Shown here: positions 6,506 to 13,298 of the stretch, one piece after another
Layout of the letters: the number at the start of each line of letters is the position of its first letter
Numbering within the stretch: the first letter of the stretch is position 1
Origin: an uncultured archaeon
GTDB lineage: Archaea; Thermoproteota; Nitrososphaeria; Nitrososphaerales; Nitrosopumilaceae
Direction: 5' to 3'
NCBI GenBank assembly: GCA_950073955.1
Contig: CATMRH010000014.1
Span: 1-18,278 of the forward strand
Length of the DNA: 18,278 nt
Notes under the pieces: model-generated
The model's input: the letters and a program-made list of their open reading frames with translations, nothing else
The model's database searches: none
Told to the model about the DNA's origin: nothing
Position numbers and translations under genes: made by a program

Positions 6506-8107
6506 ATGAAGAAAAAGGGTCTTTTGGTGGTTCTCTTTTTTGGTGGAATCATGGTAACTTCAGGTTTTGGACTACAAAGCATGATGCAGCCTCCTCCTGA
6601 AGATAATCCAGAGTTCACAATTACTGGAACACCCGCTGATAATTTTCCTGATGTACAACGCGCTCAATTTTGTGGTTCTGGTGATGCAAAGTCTACTGAC
6701 TATGTTCGAGAATTCTCAATTCCAACACCATGTACAAATCCATTGGCAGTTGTAACAGATTATGATGGAAATGTTTGGTTTACTCAAACGAATACTGGCA
6801 AACTAGCAAAATTTGATCCTGTCACTGAAAAATTTACAGAGTATGACAATCCTTTGTGGCCATTAGGAGAACGTTCTATGATGTGGGGAATTGATTATGC
6901 CCCCGATGGTTCTGTGTGGTTCACTGATGAAAGATTTGATTCAATATGGAAATTTTCAACTATTGATGAGAAATATGAGAGAATAGCATATCCTTCTGAA
7001 GGAAACTCTTTACCACAAAAACTCCAAATTGTTGGCTCTCAAATTATTATCAATGATTTTACTGGAAATAAACTAACATTATTAGATGCCAATCCCTCTA
7101 GTGGCGAAATAAATTATCTTAGCATTCCATCACCTGTTGATAATTCTGTAACCGCAGATTTTGCAGTAGATGCAAATGACAATATCTGGTTTACAAATTG
7201 GTTATTCCAGCAAGGTGGGGTTTTAGTAAAATTTAATCAAAATGGGTATCTTGACTTAGCTGCAAATTCTGGTGAACAATTTCTTCCTTTAATTGATTTT
7301 GTTAAAGTCTATCAATTACCACCAGAACTACTTACTCCAAACGGCGCTGTGGTAACTGATGATGGAACTATTTGGTTAGCAGACACTACATCATCCTTCT
7401 TCTTTAGTTTTGATCCTTTCACTGAACAATTTACTCAGTATGTTACAGCTGAACCCCAACTTAGTACCTATGGGAATCAAACAGGTGTAGTCAACTACCC
7501 AATCTCTAGACCCTATTGGATTGAAGCTGATCTACAAGGACGCCTTGTTTTTAATGAACAAACTGCAAACAACATTTCTGTAATGGATCCAAAATCCCAG
7601 TCTCTTGTAGAATATCATATTCCTTCCAAGAATCCTTACTGGGCTGATTGTGATCCTGGAACTGGTGTTATGTTAGATAATTGTGGTGTAGCTCAAATCT
7701 TCGACTTTACAATTTATGGTGAAAAAATTTGGTTTACTGAATGGGTAGAAAATAACATTGGGGTCGTTGATACCTCTGTGCCATTACCCATTGAAATTCA
7801 ACTAGAATCTGATTCCTTAACACTTGCACCAGGAGATTCACAATCTCTCAACTTTGTCGTATCTCCTAAATCACAAAAAGACATGTTGAATGTTTCATTA
7901 ATTCTATCTACAACTCATGAGTTTTTGAAAATCGACCTTGTTAATGATATTCCTGGAACATTTCAATTAGATTTTGATGCTCCTCAACCAATACTTGCAA
8001 CCATTACAGCATCAGAAGATGCTACACCTGGAACATACAAAGTTCTACTTGGAGCACAATCTCCTGATATAGCAATTAGCAAATTTGTTACAGTGACAAT
8101 AGAGTGA
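6506..8107 (+). CDS. Secreted beta-propeller protein, Vgb/streptogramin-lyase-like fold, with C-terminal Ig-like domain
   Basis: 533 residues. KKK followed by a hydrophobic stretch (5-24) is a Sec signal peptide. Blade repeats with a [NS]xWFT core occur at about 91, 138, 228, 290 (WLA), 348 (VFN) and 409, each followed by a K/D-F-D-P-type turn, giving a probable seven-bladed propeller. Cys56, Cys76, Cys382 and Cys393 could form disulfides outside the cell. Residues about 427-533 form a beta-sandwich rich in S/T, V and P, with a typical APGDSQSLNFVV opening. The blades resemble virginiamycin B lyase, but propellers of this kind are common in thaumarchaea, and I cannot confirm the lyase active-site residues. 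A role in antibiotic cleavage should not be assumed. No C-terminal membrane helix is seen, so it is released or held by other partners. Its stop overlaps the GTG of truD. Confidence 0.82.
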   Translation: MKKKGLLVVLFFGGIMVTSGFGLQSMMQPPPEDNPEFTITGTPADNFPDVQRAQFCGSGDAKSTDYVREFSIPTPCTNPLAVVTDYDGNVWFTQTNTGKLAKFDPVTEKFTEYDNPLWPLGERSMMWGIDYAPDGSVWFTDERFDSIWKFSTIDEKYERIAYPSEGNSLPQKLQIVGSQIIINDFTGNKLTLLDANPSSGEINYLSIPSPVDNSVTADFAVDANDNIWFTNWLFQQGGVLVKFNQNGYLDLAANSGEQFLPLIDFVKVYQLPPELLTPNGAVVTDDGTIWLADTTSSFFFSFDPFTEQFTQYVTAEPQLSTYGNQTGVVNYPISRPYWIEADLQGRLVFNEQTANNISVMDPKSQSLVEYHIPSKNPYWADCDPGTGVMLDNCGVAQIFDFTIYGEKIWFTEWVENNIGVVDTSVPLPIEIQLESDSLTLAPGDSQSLNFVVSPKSQKDMLNVSLILSTTHEFLKIDLVNDIPGTFQLDFDAPQPILATITASEDATPGTYKVLLGAQSPDIAISKFVTVTIE

Positions 8108-9300
8108 TACCAAATTTAGATTCTGAAATAGGTATTACTGTTTACAGTACAGACTTTAACGGAATTGGAGGGAAAATTAGAGTTGAACCTGAAGATTTTC
8201 AAGTAACTGAATTAATTTCTCAAAGAGCACAAAACTCCATTAATGATCAAGAAGGTTATGCCGTATACAAACTAAAAAAGAAAAAGATTGACACTAACCA
8301 TGCTTTATCTGATGTTTTTAGAAAAAAAGGAATTCGGTTAAAGGCTCTAGGACTAAAAGATGCATCTGCTATAACAGAACAATTTGTTTGCTCTGGAAAT
8401 AAAGGAAAAATAATTGAAAATTTTTCAACTGACAAGTACTCTCTTGAAAAAATTGGCTTTGTAAAAAAACCATTGTCAAAAAAGGATATGGTATCAAATC
8501 ATTTCAAAATTAAAATCTCTGATTGTTCTAATGATTTGTCTTCTTTTACTCAATATAACAAAATTCTGAATTTTTATGGCTATCAGCGATTTGGTTCAAA
8601 AAGACCTGTAACTCATCTTATTGGAAAGGCAATTTTGCAGAGGGATTTTAAAAAAGCTGTTGATTTGATTTTATTTTTTACATCTCCTTATGACTCAAAG
8701 GAAAATACTGAGATTCGTGAGAAACTTTCTGATAAGGAAAACTATGAAAAATATTTTGACCAGGTTCCATATCAAATGGATATTGAAAGAATTGTTCTAA
8801 AAGAAATGATTGAACATGGCGATGCACTTCGTGCAATTCGTTCTATTCATATATCATTGAGAAGATTTTACATTCAGGCCTACCAGTCTTTTCTTTTTAA
8901 TCAGTCTCTAAGTTCCGCCTTTTCTGATGGCGAAAACCTATTTGAAGCCCAATTAGGTGATGTCTGTTTTGATTTTCATAGTGTAATTGGAAAATATGTG
9001 AAAGGATTAGATCAACGACTAGCATTGCCATTTATTGGATACTCATATTACAAAAAAACAAGATTTGATTATCAAATCTCCAAAATACTTGAACAGGAAG
9101 AAATTACCCCAAAAGACTTTTTCATAAAAGAGATGCAGGAAGTAAGTAGTGAGGGAGGTTTTAGACAAGCTGCAATCCATTGTTCTGACAATTCATCATA
9201 TGATACTACGGTAGAGTTTTCATTATCTAGAGGTTCTTTTGCAACAATCCTATTAAGAGAAATAATGAAACCAAAAGATCCAATAATTGCAGGTTTTTGA
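8104..9300 (+). CDS. truD: tRNA pseudouridine(13) synthase TruD
   Basis: 398 residues, normal for archaeal TruD. The catalytic Asp86 lies in ALGLKDASAITEQ, and the family motif N156-FYGYQRFG is present. The enzyme converts uridine 13 of tRNAs to pseudouridine; some archaeal members also modify position 35. The start is GTG at 8104, which overlaps the TGA stop of the propeller gene (GTGA), giving translational coupling and no promoter of its own. The opening residues lead directly into the family's N-terminal strand (GGKIRVEPEDFQVTE, from residue 22), so no longer start is needed. The link with a secreted protein upstream appears to be one of transcription only. Confidence 0.94.
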   Translation: MIPNLDSEIGITVYSTDFNGIGGKIRVEPEDFQVTELISQRAQNSINDQEGYAVYKLKKKKIDTNHALSDVFRKKGIRLKALGLKDASAITEQFVCSGNKGKIIENFSTDKYSLEKIGFVKKPLSKKDMVSNHFKIKISDCSNDLSSFTQYNKILNFYGYQRFGSKRPVTHLIGKAILQRDFKKAVDLILFFTSPYDSKENTEIREKLSDKENYEKYFDQVPYQMDIERIVLKEMIEHGDALRAIRSIHISLRRFYIQAYQSFLFNQSLSSAFSDGENLFEAQLGDVCFDFHSVIGKYVKGLDQRLALPFIGYSYYKKTRFDYQISKILEQEEITPKDFFIKEMQEVSSEGGFRQAAIHCSDNSSYDTTVEFSLSRGSFATILLREIMKPKDPIIAGF

Positions 9301-9368
9301 GATCTATTTACTGAGATAATTCTTTAGATGTCTTTAAGTTAGTGTATTTTTAAGAAAATATAGTTGAG

Positions 9369-9599
9369 ATGGACAAAGCCTACATGTTAATTAGTTGTGA
9401 AATTGGAGAGGAACAATCACTTTGTTTGCAACTAAAAAATATTCCCGAAGTCAAAGATTGTATGATAACTTATGGCAATTATGATGTTGTTGCTAAATTT
9501 GTCACTGACACTCCTTCACAAATGAACGAAATAATTATATCTAAAATTAGAAAACTCCAAAATATTAAAAGTACCATTACCCTTCGTGTGATAAACTAA
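9369..9599 (+). CDS. Stand-alone Lrp/AsnC ligand-binding (RAM) domain protein
   Basis: 76 residues matching only the effector domain of Lrp/AsnC regulators, with the beta-alpha-beta-beta-alpha-beta pattern AYMLISCEIG, LQLKNIPEVKDCMITYGNYDVVAKFV, MNEIIISKIRKL and STITLRVI. No helix-turn-helix precedes it. Free RAM domains form dimers or higher rings that bind amino acids or other small ligands, and can pair with full-length Lrp proteins. A function as a metabolite sensor is therefore inferred. The gene sits alone after truD; its last 4 nt overlap the convergent membrane protein gene. Confidence 0.85.
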   Translation: MDKAYMLISCEIGEEQSLCLQLKNIPEVKDCMITYGNYDVVAKFVTDTPSQMNEIIISKIRKLQNIKSTITLRVIN

Positions 9600-9805
9600 T
9601 TTCTTTTGATTATACTAATTCCAATTCCCACAGCAGCTATGATTATTCCTAATATTGCAATTTGAATGCCATAAGTAATCCAATCTGGATTAGAATACAT
9701 AAACGAGGATTCTGGTCCTATCACTGATTGTCCTTGAAGATGGAATATTAATCCAAAAATCAAGATAGTGATGCCTAGTATGACTAATGGGGTTAATCTC
9801 TTCAT
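9596..9805 (-). CDS. Small two-helix membrane protein
   Basis: 69 residues with two clear membrane segments, about 5-24 (TPLVILGITILIFGLIFHLQ) and 46-66 (YGIQIAILGIIIAAVGIGIS), joined by a polar loop, and ending in IKRN. Positive charges at both ends (MKR and KRN) suggest both termini are inside the cell. No family is recognised. It converges on the RAM-domain gene with a 4-nt overlap of the two stop regions. Confidence 0.7.
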   Translation of the reverse strand: MKRLTPLVILGITILIFGLIFHLQGQSVIGPESSFMYSNPDWITYGIQIAILGIIIAAVGIGISIIKRN

Positions 9806-9908
9806 GAAGAATCTACTTGGCTTCTGCTAAAAAGGGTAAACAGAATTGATAATTTGACCAAATGATTTTTCGATTTGGCTTTTAATGATTTTCTTAATAA
9901 TTCAAAAG

Positions 9909-10595
9909 ATGTACAACTGGAATGATAACTCCGAATCAAATGGTCACAAACATCTAGGTTTGATATTATTTGTCACTGCTGCCTTTCTTGCAGTTATTTT
10001 ATTCCTAATTTTTCATCCTCAAATTGAGTCCATTAACAAAGAATCTCCTATTTTGATCAATATTATGTTCATTCCTGCTATGGCAGTAGGATTTCTTTAT
10101 GGGGTTAGAATTACAGAACGAGCAGTTAATCCTTCAAAAATCCGTAGTGCATTTAAAAGATCAAGCATAAAACTTCTCTTGTTCTTTTTTGTAATTGGTG
10201 GCATGTTTAGCTCTGTAAACTTTGCAATAAATGGAGGTAGTGTAATGCCTGATGTTACAATTTTAAACGATGGGCTTTTAGTTTGGTTAAATGCATTTGT
10301 CACAGTAAATGGTGGTGCAACTTTCCTAATAATTACTAGCATTGCATTGATGACAGCAGCTTCCAAAAGAATTGTTGGAATGGACTTTGGATTTTTAAAT
10401 AGAATGGTAACATTTGTTGGAACATTTGTATTCTTTACGATGCTTGTTCTAAGTTTCACAAAATCTGATCCAACATCATCGGGTGTTTTCTTGTATACAT
10501 TTTATCAAGCAGGAATTGTTGGTGGTGCATTTTATGCAATGAATAGATTAACAAAAAATAAAAATATGCTAGAAGACTTTAGTAAAGGATACTGA
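9909..10595 (+). CDS. Multi-pass membrane protein of unknown function
   Basis: 228 residues with about six hydrophobic helices (from about residue 18 LGLILFVTAAFLAVILFLIF, then segments near 48, 87, 125, 153 and 190). No catalytic or transport motif is seen. An in-frame ATG at 9885 would add eight residues. I prefer 9909 because a TATA-like TTTTAATG at 9880-9887 overlaps the earlier ATG and lies 26 nt before the later one, and because residues from M9 (polar MYNWNDNSESNGHK) look like a normal cytoplasmic N-terminus. It converges closely (2 nt) on the next gene. Confidence 0.72.
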   Translation: MYNWNDNSESNGHKHLGLILFVTAAFLAVILFLIFHPQIESINKESPILINIMFIPAMAVGFLYGVRITERAVNPSKIRSAFKRSSIKLLLFFFVIGGMFSSVNFAINGGSVMPDVTILNDGLLVWLNAFVTVNGGATFLIITSIALMTAASKRIVGMDFGFLNRMVTFVGTFVFFTMLVLSFTKSDPTSSGVFLYTFYQAGIVGGAFYAMNRLTKNKNMLEDFSKGY

Positions 10596-10597
10596 TT

Positions 10598-10846
10598 TTA
10601 CTCATCCAAATCTACAAAAATTCCTGAGATTTCGTTGTTAATTCTATCCCAATATTTTTCACAACCATCAGCTTTAAAATCATTTTCCTTACATTCATTG
10701 AAATGAGCTGTATTGTCTCTTTGCATGTTATCTGAAAAGAGTACATCTTCACCAATTGCTAATGCTAAAAGACCAACTGCTGCAAGACTTGCGGCAACCA
10801 CAATCATCGCAAATCCTGCTTGTGCGTTATTGCCATACTTTGTCAT
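10598..10846 (-). CDS. Small single-helix membrane or exported protein
   Basis: 82 residues: a polar N-terminus (MTKYGNNAQ), a hydrophobic helix at about 10-31 rich in Ala/Val/Leu, then an acidic soluble domain with two Cys (in FNECKE and DGCEKYWD) that could form a disulfide outside the cell. The N-terminus faintly recalls class III (pilin-like) signals, but the charged cleavage context is weak, so I do not call it a pilin. A TATA-like GATTAAAT lies at about 10871-10878, 27 nt from the ATG. Confidence 0.68.
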   Translation of the reverse strand: MTKYGNNAQAGFAMIVVAASLAAVGLLALAIGEDVLFSDNMQRDNTAHFNECKENDFKADGCEKYWDRINNEISGIFVDLDE

Positions 10847-10966
10847 TTACAAAAAATCCATAACTCTTGAATTTAATCTTTTCAAGTTTGGATTTTGCGA
10901 TCAAATTAGGGTACTAGTATAGTTTTTTGGGAAAAAAAGAAAAGAAAGCAGTAGAAAATACATTCA

Positions 10967-11467
10967 TTGAGCATTCAAATTCTCCAGTATGAATTTCTTG
11001 GACCTGTACCTCTTGATGAATGGGGACCTCCAATGGAAAAACTGGTATACTTGATCTTTTCCAGAGACAAGGACAATTTCAATATCGTTTATGTTGGTGA
11101 CTGTGAAAAGACTGATGACAAGTCTTTTTTTGTTCAAAATTCACATTTCGAATGTTGGGTCCAACAGTCAAAGTCTGAAAAATCTTTGTATCTTGCAATA
11201 TTGCCTTTGTTTGAATCAAATAGTAATTACAGACAAAATTTAATCAATAAGATAATAACTCACTACAAACCACCTTGTAATTCTGCTGACATTCCTGAAG
11301 TAAAACCTGATTATGTTGTTCGAAAAACAGAAGAACCAAGTTTAGAGCCAAAAAAATTTTCTTGTCCTTGTTGTGGCTCTGAAATGAAACCTGAAAAAAT
11401 TCTTGAAAAATCTACTCTCTATCGTTGTACTGGTTGTGGAATAAGCGATACAAAGCTTAACTCTTAA
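10967..11467 (+). CDS. Probable degenerate GIY-YIG-like domain fused to a C-terminal zinc ribbon
   Basis: 166 residues. The stretch LVYLIFS (26-32), then IVYVG (40-44), and later INKIITHYKPPCN (93-105) matches the layout of GIY-YIG nucleases: two strands bearing the GIY and YIG sequences, and a helix ending in an Asn. The usual catalytic Arg after YIG and the Glu on the last helix are not evident, so nuclease activity is doubtful. C133/C136 and C154/C157 form a two-knuckle zinc ribbon. The start used is TTG at 10967, just after an in-frame stop at 10952-10954; an internal ATG at 11033 (residue 23) would begin right at the GIY-like strand. The domain assignment is by eye and moderate in strength. 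Its last 11 nt overlap the convergent gene. Confidence 0.62.
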   Translation: MSIQILQYEFLGPVPLDEWGPPMEKLVYLIFSRDKDNFNIVYVGDCEKTDDKSFFVQNSHFECWVQQSKSEKSLYLAILPLFESNSNYRQNLINKIITHYKPPCNSADIPEVKPDYVVRKTEEPSLEPKKFSCPCCGSEMKPEKILEKSTLYRCTGCGISDTKLNS

Positions 11468-11690
11468 CTTTATTTTGCACATCAAACAATTGCAACATTA
11501 ACAAGTCTATCGCCTTTTTCAAATGCTGAAATTCATTAATTGAATGCATTTGGCCTTCTATCAAAGCTCTCATGATTTTAATTGAATTTTTTTGATAATC
11601 ATCTGACGCAACAATTTCCATAGCATTAAGTTTTGATAATATGTTGTCCAGGTCTTGAATCATTTCATCTGATGGTTTGTGTTTGTCCAT
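11457..11690 (-). CDS. Short helical protein of unknown function
   Basis: 77 residues, almost entirely helix-forming and heptad-like (DNILSKLNAMEIV, IMRALIEGQMHSINEFQHLKKAIDLLMLQLF), so probably a small helical hairpin or coiled-coil oligomer in the cytosol. No Cys or signal sequence. A TATA element (CATATATC, about 11711-11718) lies 25 nt from the ATG. Its 3' end overlaps the GIY-YIG/zinc-ribbon gene by 11 nt on the opposite strand. Confidence 0.66.
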   Translation of the reverse strand: MDKHKPSDEMIQDLDNILSKLNAMEIVASDDYQKNSIKIMRALIEGQMHSINEFQHLKKAIDLLMLQLFDVQNKVKS

Positions 11691-11723
11691 AATTTATCTG
11701 AAAAGATTTTGATATATGAATCG

Positions 11724-11876
11724 TTACAACAGATCTTCATCAATCTTTTCGATTGGATCCAAGAATTGTTGACATGTACAGGTTGGGATTTGACATTTAC
11801 CTGCCTTGATCATTGAACTACTGTCTTCACTTGGGATATGTACTTCGTCTGTATGGTGGCATCTCTTACAATTCAT
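11724..11876 (-). CDS. Cys/His-rich 50-residue microprotein
   Basis: A complete ORF of 50 residues. It starts MNCKRC, giving C3-x2-C6 with H7, H8 and H13 nearby, and later has C28, C33 and C35 (GKCQIPTCTC). The layout fits binding of one zinc or another metal. The acidic tail ends DPIEKIDEDLL. Real coding is supported by a good TATA element (TTAAATATT, 11897-11905) centred 25 nt from the ATG, and by the ordered placement of Cys/His. It lies between the alcohol dehydrogenase and the helical-protein gene, all on the minus strand, but each has its own promoter. I believe such a protein is common in related archaea, but no function is known to me. Confidence 0.8.
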   Translation of the reverse strand: MNCKRCHHTDEVHIPSEDSSSMIKAGKCQIPTCTCQQFLDPIEKIDEDLL

Positions 11877-11896
11877 AGCAAAAAATCAATTTCTCC

Positions 11897-11905
11897 AATA
11901 TTTAA
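11897..11905 (-). promoter_or_regulatory. TATA box of the 50-residue Cys/His-rich gene
   Basis: TTAAATATT on the minus strand, centred 25 nt from the ATG at 11876. It begins 9 nt beyond the stop of the alcohol dehydrogenase gene, so the microprotein is transcribed separately. Confidence 0.55.
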
Positions 11906-11913
11906 GCCCAAAG

Positions 11914-12948
11914 TCAAGGAATTAGAACTGCTCTTGCCTCAATTTCCGAATCTTTTAATTTTTTGAGTACTTCATTTGCGCTTTCTAATGGAAATGTTTG
12001 AGAAATGACTTCGATGTTTTTTTCATCACATATCTTTATGACTTGCTCCATGTCTTTTGTTGTACCTATTAGAGTTCCCCTGATTGTCTTTTCTTCAAAT
12101 GCCATAAATGCTGGGTTTTCTCCAACTGTTGCAATTACAATCAATCCTCCCTTCTTTACTGACTTTATCGCAGTATCAGTAACAATATCTGCTGGTGCAA
12201 AAACTATAGCAGCATCTAGCATTCCATGTTTTTCTTTTAATTTATCTAGGAACTCTTCTTGATTTTCAGAAAAAGTCATTGCATCCATCGCACCTAATCT
12301 TTTTGCAACATCTAGATGATTTTGAGTTCTAGAAAATGCAATCACATCACAATTTTCTACTTTGGCAAATTGAACTGCCATGTGGCCAACTCCACCAATT
12401 CCAAAAATTCCAATTTTTTTATGTAGTTCTGGTTCTGCAGCTTTAACTGCTTTGTATGCTGTGATTCCGGCACAAAATAATGGTGCAGCATATTCTGGTT
12501 TCATACTTTCTGGGACTTTGGTTGCAAAATCTTCTATCACTGTAATGTATTCTGTATATCCTCCCTTGAAAGATTCTCCTGTTATTGTTGATGATTCGCA
12601 AAGGTTCTCTTTTCCTACTTTACAATATTGACAGTCTTTGCATGTCTCAAGAAGTGGAGTAATCCCTGCTCTATCTCCAACTTTGAATTTAGTAACACTT
12701 TCTCCAATCTGAACTACTTTTCCAACTATTTCGTGACCTGGAACCGTTGGAAGAGTTGGTGGAATTCCTATGTCTTTCCAATCTCCTTCAATCCCGTGAA
12801 GCTGTGAATGACAAACTCCACATGCTTCAATTTTTAGTAAAATCTCATTTGGCCTTTGAATTTCATGCCTATCTATCTCAGTAAGTTTCAATGGGTTTGT
12901 CTCAATCGCAGCACATTCAGAAAGTACCATTGCACGCATTTTTTCCAT
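11914..12948 (-). CDS. Zinc-dependent alcohol dehydrogenase (MDR superfamily)
   Basis: 344 residues from ATG at 12948. Catalytic zinc ligands: Cys46 (in CGVCHSQ), His72 with Glu73 (PGHE), and Cys159. Structural zinc site: Cys103, 106, 109 and 117 (CKDCQYCKVGKENLC). The coenzyme loop GIGGVG spans 183-188; the second strand is followed by SRTQ, where the Arg hints at NADP over NAD. It oxidises an alcohol or reduces an aldehyde in the cytosol; the pattern is closest to cinnamyl-alcohol/AdhA-like enzymes, and the substrate is unknown. An upstream TTG at 12963 would add five residues. ATG at 12948 is preferred because a TATA element at 12971-12980 lies about 27 nt away. Confidence 0.92.
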   Translation of the reverse strand: MEKMRAMVLSECAAIETNPLKLTEIDRHEIQRPNEILLKIEACGVCHSQLHGIEGDWKDIGIPPTLPTVPGHEIVGKVVQIGESVTKFKVGDRAGITPLLETCKDCQYCKVGKENLCESSTITGESFKGGYTEYITVIEDFATKVPESMKPEYAAPLFCAGITAYKAVKAAEPELHKKIGIFGIGGVGHMAVQFAKVENCDVIAFSRTQNHLDVAKRLGAMDAMTFSENQEEFLDKLKEKHGMLDAAIVFAPADIVTDTAIKSVKKGGLIVIATVGENPAFMAFEEKTIRGTLIGTTKDMEQVIKICDEKNIEVISQTFPLESANEVLKKLKDSEIEARAVLIP

Positions 12949-12970
12949 AATTTCAAAAATCAAGCACGAA

Positions 12971-13000
12971 ATTTTAAGATTCGCACATTAGAAAAATAAA
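12971..13000. promoter_or_regulatory. Divergent TATA elements of the alcohol dehydrogenase and the 77-residue gene
   Basis: On the minus strand ATCTTAAAAT (12971-12980) lies about 27 nt from the ADH start. On the plus strand AAAATAAA (12993-13000) lies about 26 nt from the ATG at 13022. The two sites are only about 20 nt apart. Confidence 0.5.
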
Positions 13001-13021
13001 GGGTTAACGTTACATCATATT

Positions 13022-13255
13022 ATGACTCAAATTTCAAACGAAGATCGTGAAAGAGTTAAACTATTACGGCTTGTTTCAGACTCTAAAAATGAATTCAAAA
13101 AACTCTCTCTGGAACAATTAAAACGTCTGGAGAAACTAGTTGAAAAAAAAGATTACAGTCATGACAAAAAAGCCCACAAATCAAAAATGAAATTACTAGG
13201 AAAAATCAATGTTAGGATTTACGAAATAACAGAAGGACGAAGTATCTGGGGCTAA
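13022..13255 (+). CDS. Short basic, helical protein of unknown function
   Basis: 77 residues, rich in Lys and Arg, with a predicted long helix pair (RERVKLLRLVSDSKNEFKKLSLEQLKRLEKLVEKK) and the ending ITEGRSIWG. No Cys, signal peptide or membrane segment. The high positive charge suggests nucleic acid or ribosome contact, but this is only inference and I do not recognise the family. It has its own TATA element and ends 43 nt before the DUF255 gene. Confidence 0.66.
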   Translation: MTQISNEDRERVKLLRLVSDSKNEFKKLSLEQLKRLEKLVEKKDYSHDKKAHKSKMKLLGKINVRIYEITEGRSIWG

Positions 13256-13298
13256 ACAAACCAATTAAGTACAAATATTCTAACGATTTTGATTAACT

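Noticed and set aside
6506..8107. Antibiotic resistance by streptogramin lyase
   Set aside because: Only the propeller fold is supported. The protein is exported and has an extra domain, and the active site could not be verified.
10097..10459. Minus-strand 120-codon ORF
   Set aside because: Antisense to the multi-pass membrane protein; composition is that of a reversed hydrophobic gene.
10598..10846. Pilin or archaellin subunit
   Set aside because: The hydrophobic helix is near the N-terminus, but there is no convincing class III cleavage site and no pilus assembly gene nearby.
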